NCBI RefSeq assembly: GCF_000010305.1
Contig: NC_012489.1
Coordinates: forward strand, 2,177,646-2,241,645
Reading direction: 5' to 3'
Length of the DNA: 64,000 bases
Source: Gemmatimonas aurantiaca T-27
Lineage (GTDB): Bacteria > Gemmatimonadota > Gemmatimonadetes > Gemmatimonadales > Gemmatimonadaceae
Shown here piece by piece: positions 25,807-35,946 of the stretch. A program made the position numbers and the translations under genes. The first letter of the stretch is position 1, and each line of letters begins with the position of its first letter. The notes under the pieces were generated by a model. It did not search any database, was not told the DNA's origin, and worked only from the letters and a program-made list of their open reading frames with translations.

Positions 25807-26829
25807 TCAGAGAGCAGCGCCAGCGGCCTGCAGGGCCGTGATCGCTGCAACATGGACAATGTCGTCTGCCGTGGCCCCCCGGGACAAGTCACTGCAGGGC
25901 TTCGCCAGCCCCTGCAGGATGGGTCCGATGGCGGTGCCACCGGCCAGCCGCTGGGTGAGCTTGTAGGCGATATTCCCGGCGTCGAGGCACGGGAACACCA
26001 GCACGTTGGCCACACCGCCCGCGGCCTCACCAGGCGCCTTGCGCCGGGCAATCTCCCCGATGAGCGCGGCGTCCACCTGCAGCTCGCCCGACACCACCAG
26101 CGACGGCGCCGCCTGCCGCACCAGCGCCACGGCTTCACGCACTTTGCTGACCGACGGCCCGTCCGCGCTGCCCATGGTGCTGTAGGACAGAAACGCCACC
26201 CGGGGTTCGTCGCCCACGATGCGTCGCCGATCGGCCGCCGCCGAGAGCGCGATATCGGCCAGTTGCCGGGCGCTCGGGTCGGGGATGACCGCGCAGTCGG
26301 TATAGGTCAGCACCTCCCCTTCCCCACTGCGAAACGGCGGCACGATGAGATAGAACGAGGACGACACATTCCGCACGCCACTGGCGGCGCCGATGGTCCA
26401 GAGCGCGGCACGGAGCACGTCGGCGGTGGTGTGCACCGCACCGGCCACACACCCGTCGGCCTCGCCCAACGCGACCAACGAATCGGCGAAATAGAGTGGG
26501 TCCCTCGCCAGACGCTCGGCGTCTTCCCGGGCCAACCCCTTGTCGCCGCGGCGTGCCAGCAGGTGGGCCACCACGCGTTCGTGACGCGGATCGGTGAGCG
26601 GATCGAGGACCACCCCTGCCGTGGGCGTGACACCGGTCGAGGCATCGCTGCGCCGCACGAGCACTGGCACCACCGACTTTCGCTTCTGCAGGGCGATGAC
26701 CGCCTGCACCGTTCGAATGTCGGTGGCTTCGGGAAACAGGATGGTGCGGGGCTTGGCCGCGGCACGCTCGTGCAAGGACTGCAGAAACGCCGCGGCGGCA
26801 TCCGACGCGCCCTGGCCGGCGGCGTTCAT
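25807..26829 (-). CDS. pta: Phosphate acetyltransferase
   Basis: Pta interconverts acetyl-CoA and acetyl phosphate. At 340 residues it is the short form with only the PTA/PTB catalytic domain and no regulatory N-terminal domain. Recognisable segments are [87 protein letters not shown] and [19 protein letters not shown]. No acetate kinase gene lies beside it; the partner-switch genes follow. The ATG overlaps the coaD stop by 4 nt. Confidence 0.93.
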   Translation of the reverse strand: MNAAGQGASDAAAAFLQSLHERAAAKPRTILFPEATDIRTVQAVIALQKRKSVVPVLVRRSDASTGVTPTAGVVLDPLTDPRHERVVAHLLARRGDKGLAREDAERLARDPLYFADSLVALGEADGCVAGAVHTTADVLRAALWTIGAASGVRNVSSSFYLIVPPFRSGEGEVLTYTDCAVIPDPSARQLADIALSAAADRRRIVGDEPRVAFLSYSTMGSADGPSVSKVREAVALVRQAAPSLVVSGELQVDAALIGEIARRKAPGEAAGGVANVLVFPCLDAGNIAYKLTQRLAGGTAIGPILQGLAKPCSDLSRGATADDIVHVAAITALQAAGAAL

Positions 26830-27392
26830 GCGTCACCCCGCTGCAGCGCGGCAAAACGTTCCCGCATCGCGTCGGCCACCAGCGGATGCACCAACCCGGT
26901 CACATCACCACCGAAGCGCGCGACCTCGCGCACCATGCTGGAGCTGATGTACGTGGTGTCGAGCGACGGCGTCATGAAGATCGTTTCCAGATCGGGGTAC
27001 AGGTGGCGATTCATGAGCGCGATCTGGAATTCGTACTCGAAATCACTGACGGCCCGGAGTCCGCGCACATTGACCCGCGCACCGACTTCGCGGGCAAAAT
27101 CCACGAGCAGCCCGCTGAACGAGCGGATTTCGATGCGTGGATCATCCGCCATCACTTCACGAATGAAGTGCATCCGCTCATCCACGGAAAAGAGCGGCTG
27201 CTTGTTGACGTTGTTGGCCACCGCGACGATCAGGCGATCGGCAAATGTCAGCGTGCGCTTGATGAGATCATCGTGCCCATGCGTGATCGGATCGAACGAA
27301 CCGGCATACAGCGCCAGCAACGGTTCACGGCCTTCGGATGCCGAAGGGGGCATGGGGGCAGCAGATGGCAGTCGGGAAGCAGGCGACATCAC
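26826..27392 (-). CDS. coaD: Phosphopantetheine adenylyltransferase
   Basis: CoaD adenylates 4'-phosphopantetheine, the penultimate step of coenzyme A synthesis. The family core is clear: [16 protein letters not shown] with the (T/H)xGH nucleotidyltransferase motif, [20 protein letters not shown], and [12 protein letters not shown]. About 24 Ser/Pro-rich residues precede the core, longer than usual. The start is GTG 27392 (overlapping rsmD by GTGA) or the next codon, ATG 27389. CoaD beside Pta puts CoA supply and acetyl-CoA use in one transcript. Confidence 0.97.
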   Translation of the reverse strand: MMSPASRLPSAAPMPPSASEGREPLLALYAGSFDPITHGHDDLIKRTLTFADRLIVAVANNVNKQPLFSVDERMHFIREVMADDPRIEIRSFSGLLVDFAREVGARVNVRGLRAVSDFEYEFQIALMNRHLYPDLETIFMTPSLDTTYISSSMVREVARFGGDVTGLVHPLVADAMRERFAALQRGDA

Positions 27393-27916
27393 GAAAGGGC
27401 ACGAAAGAAGGTCAACGCCGTGGTTCCATACCGGCGTGTCTCACCGATGGCTGGCATCACCACAGTGGAAGAATGTTCCACTGCAAAGACCGAGGCAAAC
27501 GGGACGGCGATCCACAACTCGGCGAGCTGCAGCGCTACATCGGATGCGTAGGGCGGATCGGCGAACGCCACGTCATAGCGCCCCGCCTCGAGACCGGCAA
27601 CGAACCGCACCGCTTCGTCCCGATGCACCTGGGCGCCGGGATGACCGCCGACCAACGCGAGGTTCTCCTGCAACACGCGCAACACTTTGGGCGACTGCTC
27701 CACGAAGTCACACTCCGCCGCACCACGCGACAGGCTTTCCAGACCCAGTGCACCGCTGCCGGCACACAGGTCGAGCACGCGCGCGTCAGGCAGCAAGGGG
27801 TGCACGATACTCATCCACGCCTCGCGCACGCGATCGCCGGTAGGACGTACGGCGTCCCCCGGCGGAGCGCTGATGCGGCGTCCCTTCCAGCGACCGGCAA
27901 TGATGCGCATCGTCAT
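27389..27916 (-). CDS. rsmD: 16S rRNA G966 N2-methyltransferase RsmD
   Basis: RsmD methylates guanine 966 in assembled 30S subunits. The 175-residue protein carries MRIIAGRWKGRRI at the N-terminus, the SAM motif VLDLCAGSGALGLESLSRGA and the catalytic DPPY (VAFADPPY). Its ATG overlaps the recJ stop by 4 nt and its stop overlaps coaD, the common rsmD-coaD pairing. Confidence 0.96.
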   Translation of the reverse strand: MTMRIIAGRWKGRRISAPPGDAVRPTGDRVREAWMSIVHPLLPDARVLDLCAGSGALGLESLSRGAAECDFVEQSPKVLRVLQENLALVGGHPGAQVHRDEAVRFVAGLEAGRYDVAFADPPYASDVALQLAELWIAVPFASVFAVEHSSTVVMPAIGETRRYGTTALTFFRALS

Positions 27917-29712
27917 GCTCCCGTGGTATGAAACGTCGGCGCCTGGGCGTTCGCCGCGGTGTCACCGCCGACACGCACGTCGGTCAGCTTGAGCTGCAAA
28001 CGGGATACGCCGCGGTACTCGTCACGTTCCAGGCGAAACGCCATGTCATAGGCCTGCGACACATCCAGGCGCGGCATGCGCGCTGCCAAACCCCAACCGA
28101 TGCCTTCCAAGGTCCCGCCCGTAGTGTCCACACTGATGCGCAGGCCATCGGTCCCCACACGACGGGTCGGGGCAGCCAGGCGCACGCCATCGGCGCGAAA
28201 GGTCGGTGACGGATTGCCAATGCCAAAGGGCTCGAAGTGCCGCACCAGCTTTTCGAGCTCCTCGCCGACGGCATGAATCGAGACGTCGAGATCCACACGC
28301 AACTCCGGTACGAGGTCGTCGGCCGAGAGCTGTGCACGGGCCACGGCATCGAAGCGCTCCGCGAACGCCGGAAGTTGCGCAGCGTCCATGGTGAGACCGG
28401 CGGCGGCACGATGGCCACCATAGCGCTGGAAGAGATCCGCACAGGCCCCGAGACCGGCGTGCAGATCGAATGCACTGATGGAACGCCCGGACCCTTTGCC
28501 GACACCGTCCTCGACAGCCACGAGCACCGCCGGCCGTGCCGTATGCTCCACGATGCGCGAGGCCACGATGCCGATCACGCCGGCGTGCCACCCTTCCCGC
28601 GACAGCACAAATCCCACCTGGTCGCGCATCGCGGGCGACTCCACCTGACGCATCGCATCGTCGAGGACCGTGCGATCGAGCTCCTGGCGGGCCCGGTTGA
28701 GCTCCTCGAGCTCCCGCGCGATCACATTGGCTTCGTCCTCACGCTCGGCCAGCAACAACTGCAACCCCAGACGAGCATCGGCGATACGCCCCGCCGCATT
28801 CAGGCGCGGAGCCAGCACGAAGCCGACACGACCGGCCGTCAGCGGCTTGGCATCGAGTCCAGAGGAACGCATCAGTGCTCGCAGTCCAGGGTGCGTCGTC
28901 TCGGCCAAGAGCTTGAGCCCATACCGCACGAACACCCGGTTCTCACCGCGCAGCGGCGCCACATCGGCAATCGTGGCCAGGGCCACGAGATCGAGCTGCC
29001 GATGCGCGATGTTTGGTGACACCGCAAAGACTTCGCACAGCGCGAGGGCCAGTTTGTACGCCACTCCAACCGCCGCAAGATCCTTGTCGGCCGACTGGCA
29101 GGCCGGATGGCGCGGATTGCACACCGCAAACGCCGGAGGCATGCCGTGCCCCGGCAAATGGTGATCGGTGACGATCACGTCGATGCCGGCGGTCATGAGC
29201 TCTGCGACCGCGGCGTGCGCACTTGTGCCACAGTCGCAGGTGATCACCAGGCGTGCACCGGCGGCTTGTGCGGCACGGACGCCGGCCGGTCCGAGATCGT
29301 AGCCATCGGTGAGACGATTCGGGACGAACGGGACCACATGATGGGCACCCAGATCCCGCAGGACACGCGTCAACAGTGCGGTGGAGGACATCCCGTCCAC
29401 GTCATAGTCACCGTGCACGAAGATGGTTTCTTGGGATCGCACCGCTTCGGCGATACGGGTCACGGCCCGTTCAGCATCGTGCAAGCGCCATGGGCTTTCG
29501 ATGTGCTCGAGACGAGGCCGCAGGAATCGCTTGGCGGCATCCACATCGGCATATCCGCGATTGACCAGCAGTCGGCACACGGACTCGGGCAACAACAATG
29601 CGCTGCAGAGTTGCGCGACGGCCTCGTGTGCGGGCTGGGGTGCGGTCACCCACCGCGCATCGGGGCGGAGCGTCTGGCGTGGAGTGGGGCGGCTGCTGGT
29701 CGTCACAGCCAC
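27913..29712 (-). CDS. recJ: Single-strand DNA 5'-3' exonuclease RecJ
   Basis: RecJ degrades 5'-ended single strands in recombination and mismatch repair. The 599-residue protein (GTG start) has the DHH-family metal motifs FVHGDYDVDGMSSTALL, ITCDCGTSAH and VTDHHLPG, then the DHHA1 domain with SREGWHAGVIGIVASRI and YGGHRAAAGLT, and the C-terminal OB-fold with HFEPFGIGNPSP. It heads the recJ-rsmD-coaD-pta-rsbVWU-rsmA run, following a hairpin terminator at 29778-29808. Confidence 0.97.
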   Translation of the reverse strand: MAVTTSSRPTPRQTLRPDARWVTAPQPAHEAVAQLCSALLLPESVCRLLVNRGYADVDAAKRFLRPRLEHIESPWRLHDAERAVTRIAEAVRSQETIFVHGDYDVDGMSSTALLTRVLRDLGAHHVVPFVPNRLTDGYDLGPAGVRAAQAAGARLVITCDCGTSAHAAVAELMTAGIDVIVTDHHLPGHGMPPAFAVCNPRHPACQSADKDLAAVGVAYKLALALCEVFAVSPNIAHRQLDLVALATIADVAPLRGENRVFVRYGLKLLAETTHPGLRALMRSSGLDAKPLTAGRVGFVLAPRLNAAGRIADARLGLQLLLAEREDEANVIARELEELNRARQELDRTVLDDAMRQVESPAMRDQVGFVLSREGWHAGVIGIVASRIVEHTARPAVLVAVEDGVGKGSGRSISAFDLHAGLGACADLFQRYGGHRAAAGLTMDAAQLPAFAERFDAVARAQLSADDLVPELRVDLDVSIHAVGEELEKLVRHFEPFGIGNPSPTFRADGVRLAAPTRRVGTDGLRISVDTTGGTLEGIGWGLAARMPRLDVSQAYDMAFRLERDEYRGVSRLQLKLTDVRVGGDTAANAQAPTFHTTGA

Positions 29713-29777
29713 AATCTACGAACCACCGCTGGTCGACGGCACCCGAAACGCCGCAGTCATCACCTCCACAACGCAAG

Positions 29778-29808
29778 AATGGGCCCGCCGATGATCTGCG
29801 GACCCATT
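29778..29808 (-). terminator. Hairpin after the zinc-ribbon gene
   Basis: AATGGGTCCGC (29808-29798) pairs over 11 bp with GCGGGCCCATT (29788-29778), loop AGATCATCG. It lies 24 nt past the end of the zinc-ribbon gene and 66 nt before recJ. Only a poor T-tract follows (CTTGCGTT), so termination may be partial. Confidence 0.6.
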
Positions 29809-29831
29809 CGCTGGACGTACACGCGCGCCGA

Positions 29832-30551
29832 TCAGGCTTCCGGCGCGGGGCGGTAGTACAGCAGCACGCCACACCCTTCGCACGGCTCGATGCATGTGCC
29901 GGTGGCCATGGCCAGTCGACGCTGCGTGGGAATGGCCGTGTCGCAAGCGCCGCACGAATAGTCACCACGCAGTGCATGCAGCACGGTCGTACGCCGTCGT
30001 GAACTGAGGCGGTCATACTGCGACAACAGATTCCGGCTCACCCCTTCTGCAGACACCATACGCCGAGCGCGCACGGTGTTCAGTTCGCCCTCGATGGCGG
30101 CTTTCTCCGCGCTGATGGACGCACGGACCACCTCGAGTTCTGCCGTGAGCCGTTCCACTTCGTCCCGATGGGCCAACACGGCCGTGCGCACATCGGAGAC
30201 GCGCCTGGACGCGGTGAGCAGTTCACTCTCCTCCTCTGCCACGGCCTTCTTGGCGGCTTCCACCTGTGCCGCAGCCGCTGTGGCTTCCTTGAGCTTCTGC
30301 GCGCCATCGAGTACGGCGCTGTTCTTCTCCAACCGCGCCCGATGATCTGCGAGTTTTCCCTCGCAGTTCCGAAGGCGGAGGGTCTCGCGTTCGAGCCCGG
30401 TCTCATTTCGCGTGACCTCGGCCGCCGCTTGCCGACGCGACGCCTCGAGGGCGTTGTAGCGCGGCAGGAGTGCCTCCAGCCGTGCTTCAATCGCTCGAAT
30501 CACCTCGTCGTCCTGCTGCACCGTGAGCAACGCCTGCAATTCCGGATTCAC
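29832..30551 (-). CDS. C4 zinc-ribbon coiled-coil protein (COG1579 type)
   Basis: The 239-residue product is a long antiparallel coiled coil (about 1-180, Glu/Ala/Arg rich) ending in a zinc ribbon with two Cys pairs, YSCGACDTAIP near 200 and PCEGCGVLLYY near 225. This matches the widely conserved COG1579 family, often called predicted nucleic-acid-binding zinc-ribbon proteins. The biochemical role is unknown. It follows dnaG by 70 nt and is the last gene before a terminator-like hairpin. Confidence 0.9.
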   Translation of the reverse strand: MNPELQALLTVQQDDEVIRAIEARLEALLPRYNALEASRRQAAAEVTRNETGLERETLRLRNCEGKLADHRARLEKNSAVLDGAQKLKEATAAAAQVEAAKKAVAEEESELLTASRRVSDVRTAVLAHRDEVERLTAELEVVRASISAEKAAIEGELNTVRARRMVSAEGVSRNLLSQYDRLSSRRRTTVLHALRGDYSCGACDTAIPTQRRLAMATGTCIEPCEGCGVLLYYRPAPEA

Positions 30552-30621
30552 CGCGCCTCCAGCAGAGAGCTTCTTGGGGATGCGACGTCACGAGTGCAAG
30601 AGCTGCACCGCGTGCGCCACC

Positions 30622-32583
30622 CTACCTTCTCGGTTTAGTGCGTGGACTGCGGATCGGCAAGAGCCGCCGCAGTTCCGTTTCCAGCTCCAGCCGCTCTCGC
30701 ATGAGCGTGTCCTTCTCGGTCCGATCATCCGTGCGACGCATCGCTTCGAGAATCGCATCGACACGATCTTCGAGAATGCGCGCGTCGAGCCTGCTCAGAC
30801 TGAGTGTGATATCCGCCGCCTCCGCGTCGAAGGGGCTGCCTTCCGTGAGCTCACGCAGCACACGCAGTGCATCGGGTGAGAGATGTGATGCAATCTGCTC
30901 TATGTCACAGTCAAATGGTGCATCGAGCAGCACTCCGAAGAGTTCACTGCACGCATCGCTGCGAAAACTTTCCGGAGGATGACGCTCTGCGACGCGCTCC
31001 GCGACGCCGCGATCAAACAACATCGCGCGCACCAGAGCACGTTCCACCGGCTCGTCACTGCGCGGACGCGGAGGAATGGCGGTCACCTTCCACTCCGGCC
31101 CCTGTTTGCCACGACGACCCTTCCACGGTGTCCGGGCCGCCTTGTCAGAGGCCGGCTCAGGCAGCGCGACACCACCCTGCTCTTCACCTACATCAAACGG
31201 CGGGCCCTGTCCCTCGTGCGGAGGTGCGCCAAAATCCGTCGGCGGTCCGGCCTGCTGTGGAGATTGTCGCACCAACGCGGTGGAGCGCCGCCGTTCTGCT
31301 TCTGCCTGCGCCTCCGCTTCAGCCGCGATCGCCGCTTTGTCGAGGCGCGTGACGTCAGCCAACCGCGCCACGTAGAGATCGCGTGTGAGAGGATCGGCTG
31401 CGGCCCGAATGGTCGGCAGCAACTTGTCCACCGCACGACGGCTGCGACGCAGATCGCTGAACCAACCGCGACGCTCGAGCAACTGCACCTGTCGGTCGAA
31501 GACATCGATCGCCTGCGCGAGCTGCGTTTCCATGGCCGACCGGCCCTGGACACGCACGTACGAATCGGGATCCTCTCCATCAGGCAATGTCACCACACGA
31601 ACAGCGGCTTTCTCCCGCAGCAGTTCCATGCCTGAACGAAAGGTAGCCTTCTGTCCGGCTTCGTCGCTGTCATAGAGCAGAAAAATTTCCGACGCGTAGC
31701 GCACGAGCAGCTTGGCCTGCTCTTCGGTCAGTGCCGTGCCGAGTGGCGCAACCACTTCTTCGATACCGGCCAGGGCCAGACGGATCGCATCGAGATACCC
31801 TTCCACCACGATGGCGCGCTCAGTGCGGCGCATGGCCTGCTTGGCGGTATGCAGCCCGTACAACGTCCGACGCTTCTGAAAGACCGGAGATTCGGGGCTG
31901 TTGAGGTACTTGGGTTGATCGTCACCCATTGCTCGGCCACCAAAGCCTACGGGGCGACCAAGTTCATCGTGGATGGGGAACATCACGCGTCCACGGAACC
32001 GGACCCGCGGCTCCGTGTCTCCGTCGCGCAAGCCGAGCAGCCCCGCCTCCAGCAGCCGGGCGTCGTCGTGTCCGAGCGAATGCAGGTACCGTCGCAAAGC
32101 CTGCGCATCACGCGGCGCGAAGCCGAGTCCGAAGCGTTGCCATGCCCCGCTGTCCAGTCCGCGCTGCGTCAGATACGCACGGGCATCGCGTCCGATCTGC
32201 TCGTCGGACAATTGCTGTTGGAACCACTCGGCGGCGGCGGCCAGCGCTTCATGGTTCGGCGCATTCGGATCCTGAACCTGGGCGCGTCGTGGGGTGTCGA
32301 TCACCTCGATACCGACCTTCTCTCCCACGTACTTCACCGCCGCCGGCCAATCCAGTCCGAGTCGCTTGCGTACGAACGTGAACACATCACCGCTTTCATG
32401 GCACACGAAGCAGTGATAGCTGCCGTGCGAAGGCGAGACCGAAAAATTTGGGTTTTTGCCCTGATGAAAAGGGCACGGCCCGCGCCACGTGCCGCCCGAA
32501 CGTCGCAGCGGCACGAACTCACTGACGATCTCCACGATATCCGCCGCCGATCGGACCTGCTCGACCAATTCGTCGGCAATCAT
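30622..32583 (-). CDS. dnaG: DNA primase
   Basis: DnaG makes RNA primers at the replication fork. From MIADELVEQVRSAADIVEIV (ATG 32583) it is 653 residues. The N-terminal zinc domain has CPFHQGKNPNFSVSP and CFVCHESGD. The catalytic core has the TOPRIM motifs VVEGYLDAIRLALAG and FLLYDSDEAGQKA. After the core, about residues 425-520 form an unusually Pro/Gly/Gln/Lys-rich, probably disordered linker (QSPQQAGPP, EGQGPPFDVGEE), followed by a helical C-terminal helicase-binding domain. An ATG 12 nt upstream is less likely. It lies 60 nt downstream of mutS2. Confidence 0.97.
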   Translation of the reverse strand: MIADELVEQVRSAADIVEIVSEFVPLRRSGGTWRGPCPFHQGKNPNFSVSPSHGSYHCFVCHESGDVFTFVRKRLGLDWPAAVKYVGEKVGIEVIDTPRRAQVQDPNAPNHEALAAAAEWFQQQLSDEQIGRDARAYLTQRGLDSGAWQRFGLGFAPRDAQALRRYLHSLGHDDARLLEAGLLGLRDGDTEPRVRFRGRVMFPIHDELGRPVGFGGRAMGDDQPKYLNSPESPVFQKRRTLYGLHTAKQAMRRTERAIVVEGYLDAIRLALAGIEEVVAPLGTALTEEQAKLLVRYASEIFLLYDSDEAGQKATFRSGMELLREKAAVRVVTLPDGEDPDSYVRVQGRSAMETQLAQAIDVFDRQVQLLERRGWFSDLRRSRRAVDKLLPTIRAAADPLTRDLYVARLADVTRLDKAAIAAEAEAQAEAERRRSTALVRQSPQQAGPPTDFGAPPHEGQGPPFDVGEEQGGVALPEPASDKAARTPWKGRRGKQGPEWKVTAIPPRPRSDEPVERALVRAMLFDRGVAERVAERHPPESFRSDACSELFGVLLDAPFDCDIEQIASHLSPDALRVLRELTEGSPFDAEAADITLSLSRLDARILEDRVDAILEAMRRTDDRTEKDTLMRERLELETELRRLLPIRSPRTKPRR

Positions 32584-32643
32584 GCGTGCGCGCACTCACG
32601 TGGATACCGCACGAAGGAGGACATTGAACGAATCAACGCTCCT

Positions 32644-35103
32644 TCAGGCCAGTTCGGCAACTGTGACGCCGGCGCCGCCCTCGTTCCATGCGCCCAGACG
32701 GAATCCGGTCACCCGCGTGTCCTTCTTCAGCATCTCGCTGACCCGCGAACGCAGCGCTCCAGTCCCCTTGCCGTGGATGATGCGCAGTTCCCGCAGATCA
32801 TTGCGCACCGCCGCATCGAGGGCCTGGAGAACCTGGTCATCGACCTCGTCCACACGCAGCCCCCGCACATCCACCTCACGGACCGGTTCCACCTCGGGCA
32901 CATCGCCCAGGATGGGCGTGCGATACATCGACACAGGCGCCGCGGCCGAGCGGGTGAGTGTGCGCAATGGCACGGTCACGGTGAGCGACCCCACGGCCAC
33001 ACGGGCATCCTGGCCTCGTACGGACACGATGCGTCCCTGTTTGCCGTCGAGCGTGCTCACGATCACGTGATCGCCTTCGCCAAGCGGCGCCACGGCCCCG
33101 CGTTCCGGACGCAGCGTGCGCCCCAGCGACGGATTGGCGGCTGCCGCGGCGGCGCCGCGTTTGGCGTCCACACGCGCACGATCACGCTCTCCGCGCAAGC
33201 CGACGTAGGCAACGGCCTCTCCTTGTTCGGCCGCCGCCTCTTCGATGGAGCGACGGGCTGCCCGTGCGGTCTCCTCGAAGGCCTCGCCTTCCACCTGCGC
33301 CTGTCGCTTCACATCGGCGATGGCTCGCTCGACCTGTCCACGGGCCTCGAGCAGAAAACGCCGAGCCTCCTGGCGTGCGGAACGCTCCGCCTCGCGCTCG
33401 CGTTCACGCACCTTGAGTTCACGATCACCCACTGTTGCCAGCCGTGCGCGCAGCTTCTCCTGATCGATCTCCATGAGCCGCTCACGATCGGCCAGCAGCG
33501 CTTCACGCGCTTCGACGTCGGCCAACAACACCGCCATATCGCGTTCGCCGCTGGGCAGCCGCTCTTCGGCGCGCTGAATGACCGCTTCGTCGATCTGCAG
33601 CCGGCGCGCGATGCTCAAACCGTAGCTGCGACCCGGTACGCCCTTGAGCAGCCGATACGTGGGCGCGAGTTGCACGGCGTCGAATTGCAGTGAGGCATTC
33701 ACCACGCCCTCGACATCGGTGGCCAACAACTTGAGTTGCCCAAGGTGTGTGGTCGCCAGCGTGAGCGTACCACGTCGCGTCAGCGTTTCGAGAATGGCTC
33801 CACCCAGTGCCGCGCCTTCGGCCGGGTCCGTGCCCGATCCGAGTTCGTCGATCAGCACCAGTGATGACGTCGTGGCCGAACGGAGAATCTCTCCGAGATT
33901 CTTGAGGTGCGCACTGAAGGTGGACAGACTCGCTTCGATGCTCTGCTCGTCGCCGACATCGGCATAGAGATCGTCGAAGACGGCGAGCTGGCTGGTTTCC
34001 CCCAGGGGCGCTGGCACACCGCACTGCGCCATCATGCTGATCAACCCAATGGCTTTGAGCAGCACGGTTTTACCGCCGGTGTTCGGACCTGACACCAGCA
34101 TCGTGCGTTCCCCCGCATGCAGGGTCAGGTCGAACGGCACCACCGCTCCACCGCTGGCGAGCAGCAGGGGATGACGGCCATCCACGATGCGGAAGCCCGC
34201 TGACGGTTCGCCGAACGTGACCGGCGCGCACTGCGCTTCGATCGCGTAACGCGCACGGGCATACAGTGAGTCGAGTGCCACCAGCGCGTCGTAGGCCCCG
34301 CCGATGGCATCGTGATACGGACGGATCTCATCGGTGAGCGCGCGCAGTACCCGCTCCACCTCGCGCTGCTCTTCGATCTCGAGTTCGCGCACGCGATTGC
34401 CGAACTCCACGGCCGCCGGTGGCTCCACGTAGATGGTGGCGCCGGTACCGGAGCTGTCGTGGACGATGCCGCCCACATACCCACGTGCTTCGCGGCGCAT
34501 GGGCATCACCCATCGTCCGTTGCGCATGGTGACCGACAGGTCGCTGACCTGATGATGGGCCTCGAGCTTGCCCATCTCGCGCTCGAGCAATCGCACGAGT
34601 TGCCCTTCGGTCTCGCGCAGGTCACGTCGCACTTTGCGCAACGTCGGTGACGCATCGTCGCGCACGGTTCCATCGTCGCCAATGGCGCGTTCGATGGCCT
34701 GTTCGCGCGGCTCGAGGTCGACGAGGGCCTCGGCATATCGGACCAGGTACGCGAGCATGATGGCCGGCCGCCGCGGATCACGCAGCGTGGCACGGGTGCG
34801 GCGGGACGAACGCAGCAGTGTGGCGCCCTGCAGCAATTCGAGCGCGGTCCACGACAGCCCTTCGATGCGCAGGCGCCGCAGCGGTTCCCCAATGTCCGGG
34901 ATCGGTTCGGTGGGCCACCCCAATTCCGAGGCGACCAGGGCACGCACGGCGCGTACGCGGGCGTGCTCGGCTTCGATCCACTCCCGATCGGTGCGTGGGG
35001 TCAGCGCGCGGACAGCGGCCGCGCCAGGGGCCGACGTGGCCCGTCCCGCCACATGTGCGAGGAGGCGGGAAAACTCGAGAATGCCGAGGGCGTGCGCGTT
35101 CAT
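32644..35103 (-). CDS. mutS2: Endonuclease MutS2 with Smr domain
   Basis: MutS2 proteins are MutS-like ATPases that lack the mismatch-recognition domain. They act on recombination intermediates, or on stalled ribosomes in some species. This 819-residue copy has the core-lever region, Walker A GPNTGGKT near 345, Walker B VLIDELGSGTDPAEGAALG, then a long coiled coil (about 500-640), a KOW-like segment near 665 and the C-terminal Smr nuclease domain with VDVRGLRVDEV and IIHGKGTGALR. All parts are intact and the length is normal. Confidence 0.97.
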   Translation of the reverse strand: MNAHALGILEFSRLLAHVAGRATSAPGAAAVRALTPRTDREWIEAEHARVRAVRALVASELGWPTEPIPDIGEPLRRLRIEGLSWTALELLQGATLLRSSRRTRATLRDPRRPAIMLAYLVRYAEALVDLEPREQAIERAIGDDGTVRDDASPTLRKVRRDLRETEGQLVRLLEREMGKLEAHHQVSDLSVTMRNGRWVMPMRREARGYVGGIVHDSSGTGATIYVEPPAAVEFGNRVRELEIEEQREVERVLRALTDEIRPYHDAIGGAYDALVALDSLYARARYAIEAQCAPVTFGEPSAGFRIVDGRHPLLLASGGAVVPFDLTLHAGERTMLVSGPNTGGKTVLLKAIGLISMMAQCGVPAPLGETSQLAVFDDLYADVGDEQSIEASLSTFSAHLKNLGEILRSATTSSLVLIDELGSGTDPAEGAALGGAILETLTRRGTLTLATTHLGQLKLLATDVEGVVNASLQFDAVQLAPTYRLLKGVPGRSYGLSIARRLQIDEAVIQRAEERLPSGERDMAVLLADVEAREALLADRERLMEIDQEKLRARLATVGDRELKVREREREAERSARQEARRFLLEARGQVERAIADVKRQAQVEGEAFEETARAARRSIEEAAAEQGEAVAYVGLRGERDRARVDAKRGAAAAAANPSLGRTLRPERGAVAPLGEGDHVIVSTLDGKQGRIVSVRGQDARVAVGSLTVTVPLRTLTRSAAAPVSMYRTPILGDVPEVEPVREVDVRGLRVDEVDDQVLQALDAAVRNDLRELRIIHGKGTGALRSRVSEMLKKDTRVTGFRLGAWNEGGAGVTVAELA

Positions 35104-35193
35104 GAAGACCTGCCGAACTGCAGCACCGGGTGCTGCGAAGGGAGAGACACGGATATGGCGGTGGGCACCACGAGCGCCCGTGTCGCCAACCGG

Positions 35194-35658
35194 CTACTTC
35201 CCGGCGAGCTCCTCGCGCGCGATGGCATTGATCACGCCACCATCGACTCGGCCTTTGTAGGCGGGCATGACACGCCCCATCACGGCGCCAACGTTGTTGG
35301 CACCCGCCGCAATGGCGGCGACGACTGCGGCGCGAATCTCCGCCGGATCGACCTGCGGCGGCAGGTAGGCCTCGAGCATGGCCACCTCCTGCTGCTCCTT
35401 TTCGAGCAGGTCCGTTCGCCCGGCCTTGCTGTACATCTCGACGGATTCGCGGCGCTTCTTGATGCCCTTGCGAATGACCTCGACGACGTCGTCATCAGCA
35501 ATAGGCCGCGACAATTCCAGCTCGCGATACTTGACCTCGGCGATCACCATGCCGAGGAGCAGGACGCGATCCTTCAGTTGTTCACGGCGAGCGGCCGCCT
35601 GATCACTTTGCAACCGCGCCAGCAGCGAGGCGCCGCTGGCGTCCACAGGACTGCTCAC
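35194..35658 (-). CDS. yqeY: GatB/YqeY domain protein
   Basis: The 154-residue product starts at GTG 35658, overlapping the rpsU stop by GTGA. YqeY proteins share the C-terminal tRNA-interacting helical domain of GatB; their own function is unsettled. Characteristic segments are [54 protein letters not shown] and the C-terminal [19 protein letters not shown]. The rpsU-yqeY pair is a common arrangement. Confidence 0.92.
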   Translation of the reverse strand: MSSPVDASGASLLARLQSDQAAARREQLKDRVLLLGMVIAEVKYRELELSRPIADDDVVEVIRKGIKKRRESVEMYSKAGRTDLLEKEQQEVAMLEAYLPPQVDPAEIRAAVVAAIAAGANNVGAVMGRVMPAYKGRVDGGVINAIAREELAGK

Positions 35659-35843
35659 CCGTGGCGGGTGCGGCGATTCTTCCGAACGGCGGCGTTCATC
35701 TTGCGCTTGCGACGCTCCGACGGCTTCTCGTAGTGACGGTGCTTGCGCAGATCGGACAGGATACCGGCCTTCTCGCACTTCTTCTTGAAGCGCTTGAGTG
35801 CCCGCTCGAAATTCTCGTCCTCGTGGATGATGACTTCCGACAA
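35655..35843 (-). CDS. rpsU: 30S ribosomal protein S21 (TTG start)
   Basis: S21 is a small basic protein that helps base-pairing with the Shine-Dalgarno sequence. The real start is the TTG at 35843-35841, preceded by GAGG 6 nt upstream; it yields 62 residues beginning (M)[18 protein letters not shown], matching the family N-terminus. The longer frame upstream is not conserved in style. The C-terminus is the basic [19 protein letters not shown]. It has its own promoter at 35947-35975 and a leader of about 95 nt. Confidence 0.96.
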   Translation of the reverse strand: MSEVIIHEDENFERALKRFKKKCEKAGILSDLRKHRHYEKPSERRKRKMNAAVRKNRRTRHG

Positions 35844-35946
35844 ACTGAACCTCGGTATGGCCTTCGGAGTGTGCCCGGAGCTTTGGTTCTCGTCAGATCG
35901 GGATGTGATCAGACGGCTCGTGGACAAAAAAGTGGGACAGCCCTGT

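Noticed and set aside
25852-27843. 663-codon plus-strand open frame over pta, coaD and rsmD
   Set aside because: It is antisense to three well-conserved genes and its composition is that of a high-GC complementary frame.
31849-33693. 614-codon plus-strand open frame over dnaG and mutS2
   Set aside because: Shadow of two conserved genes; no domain recognisable.
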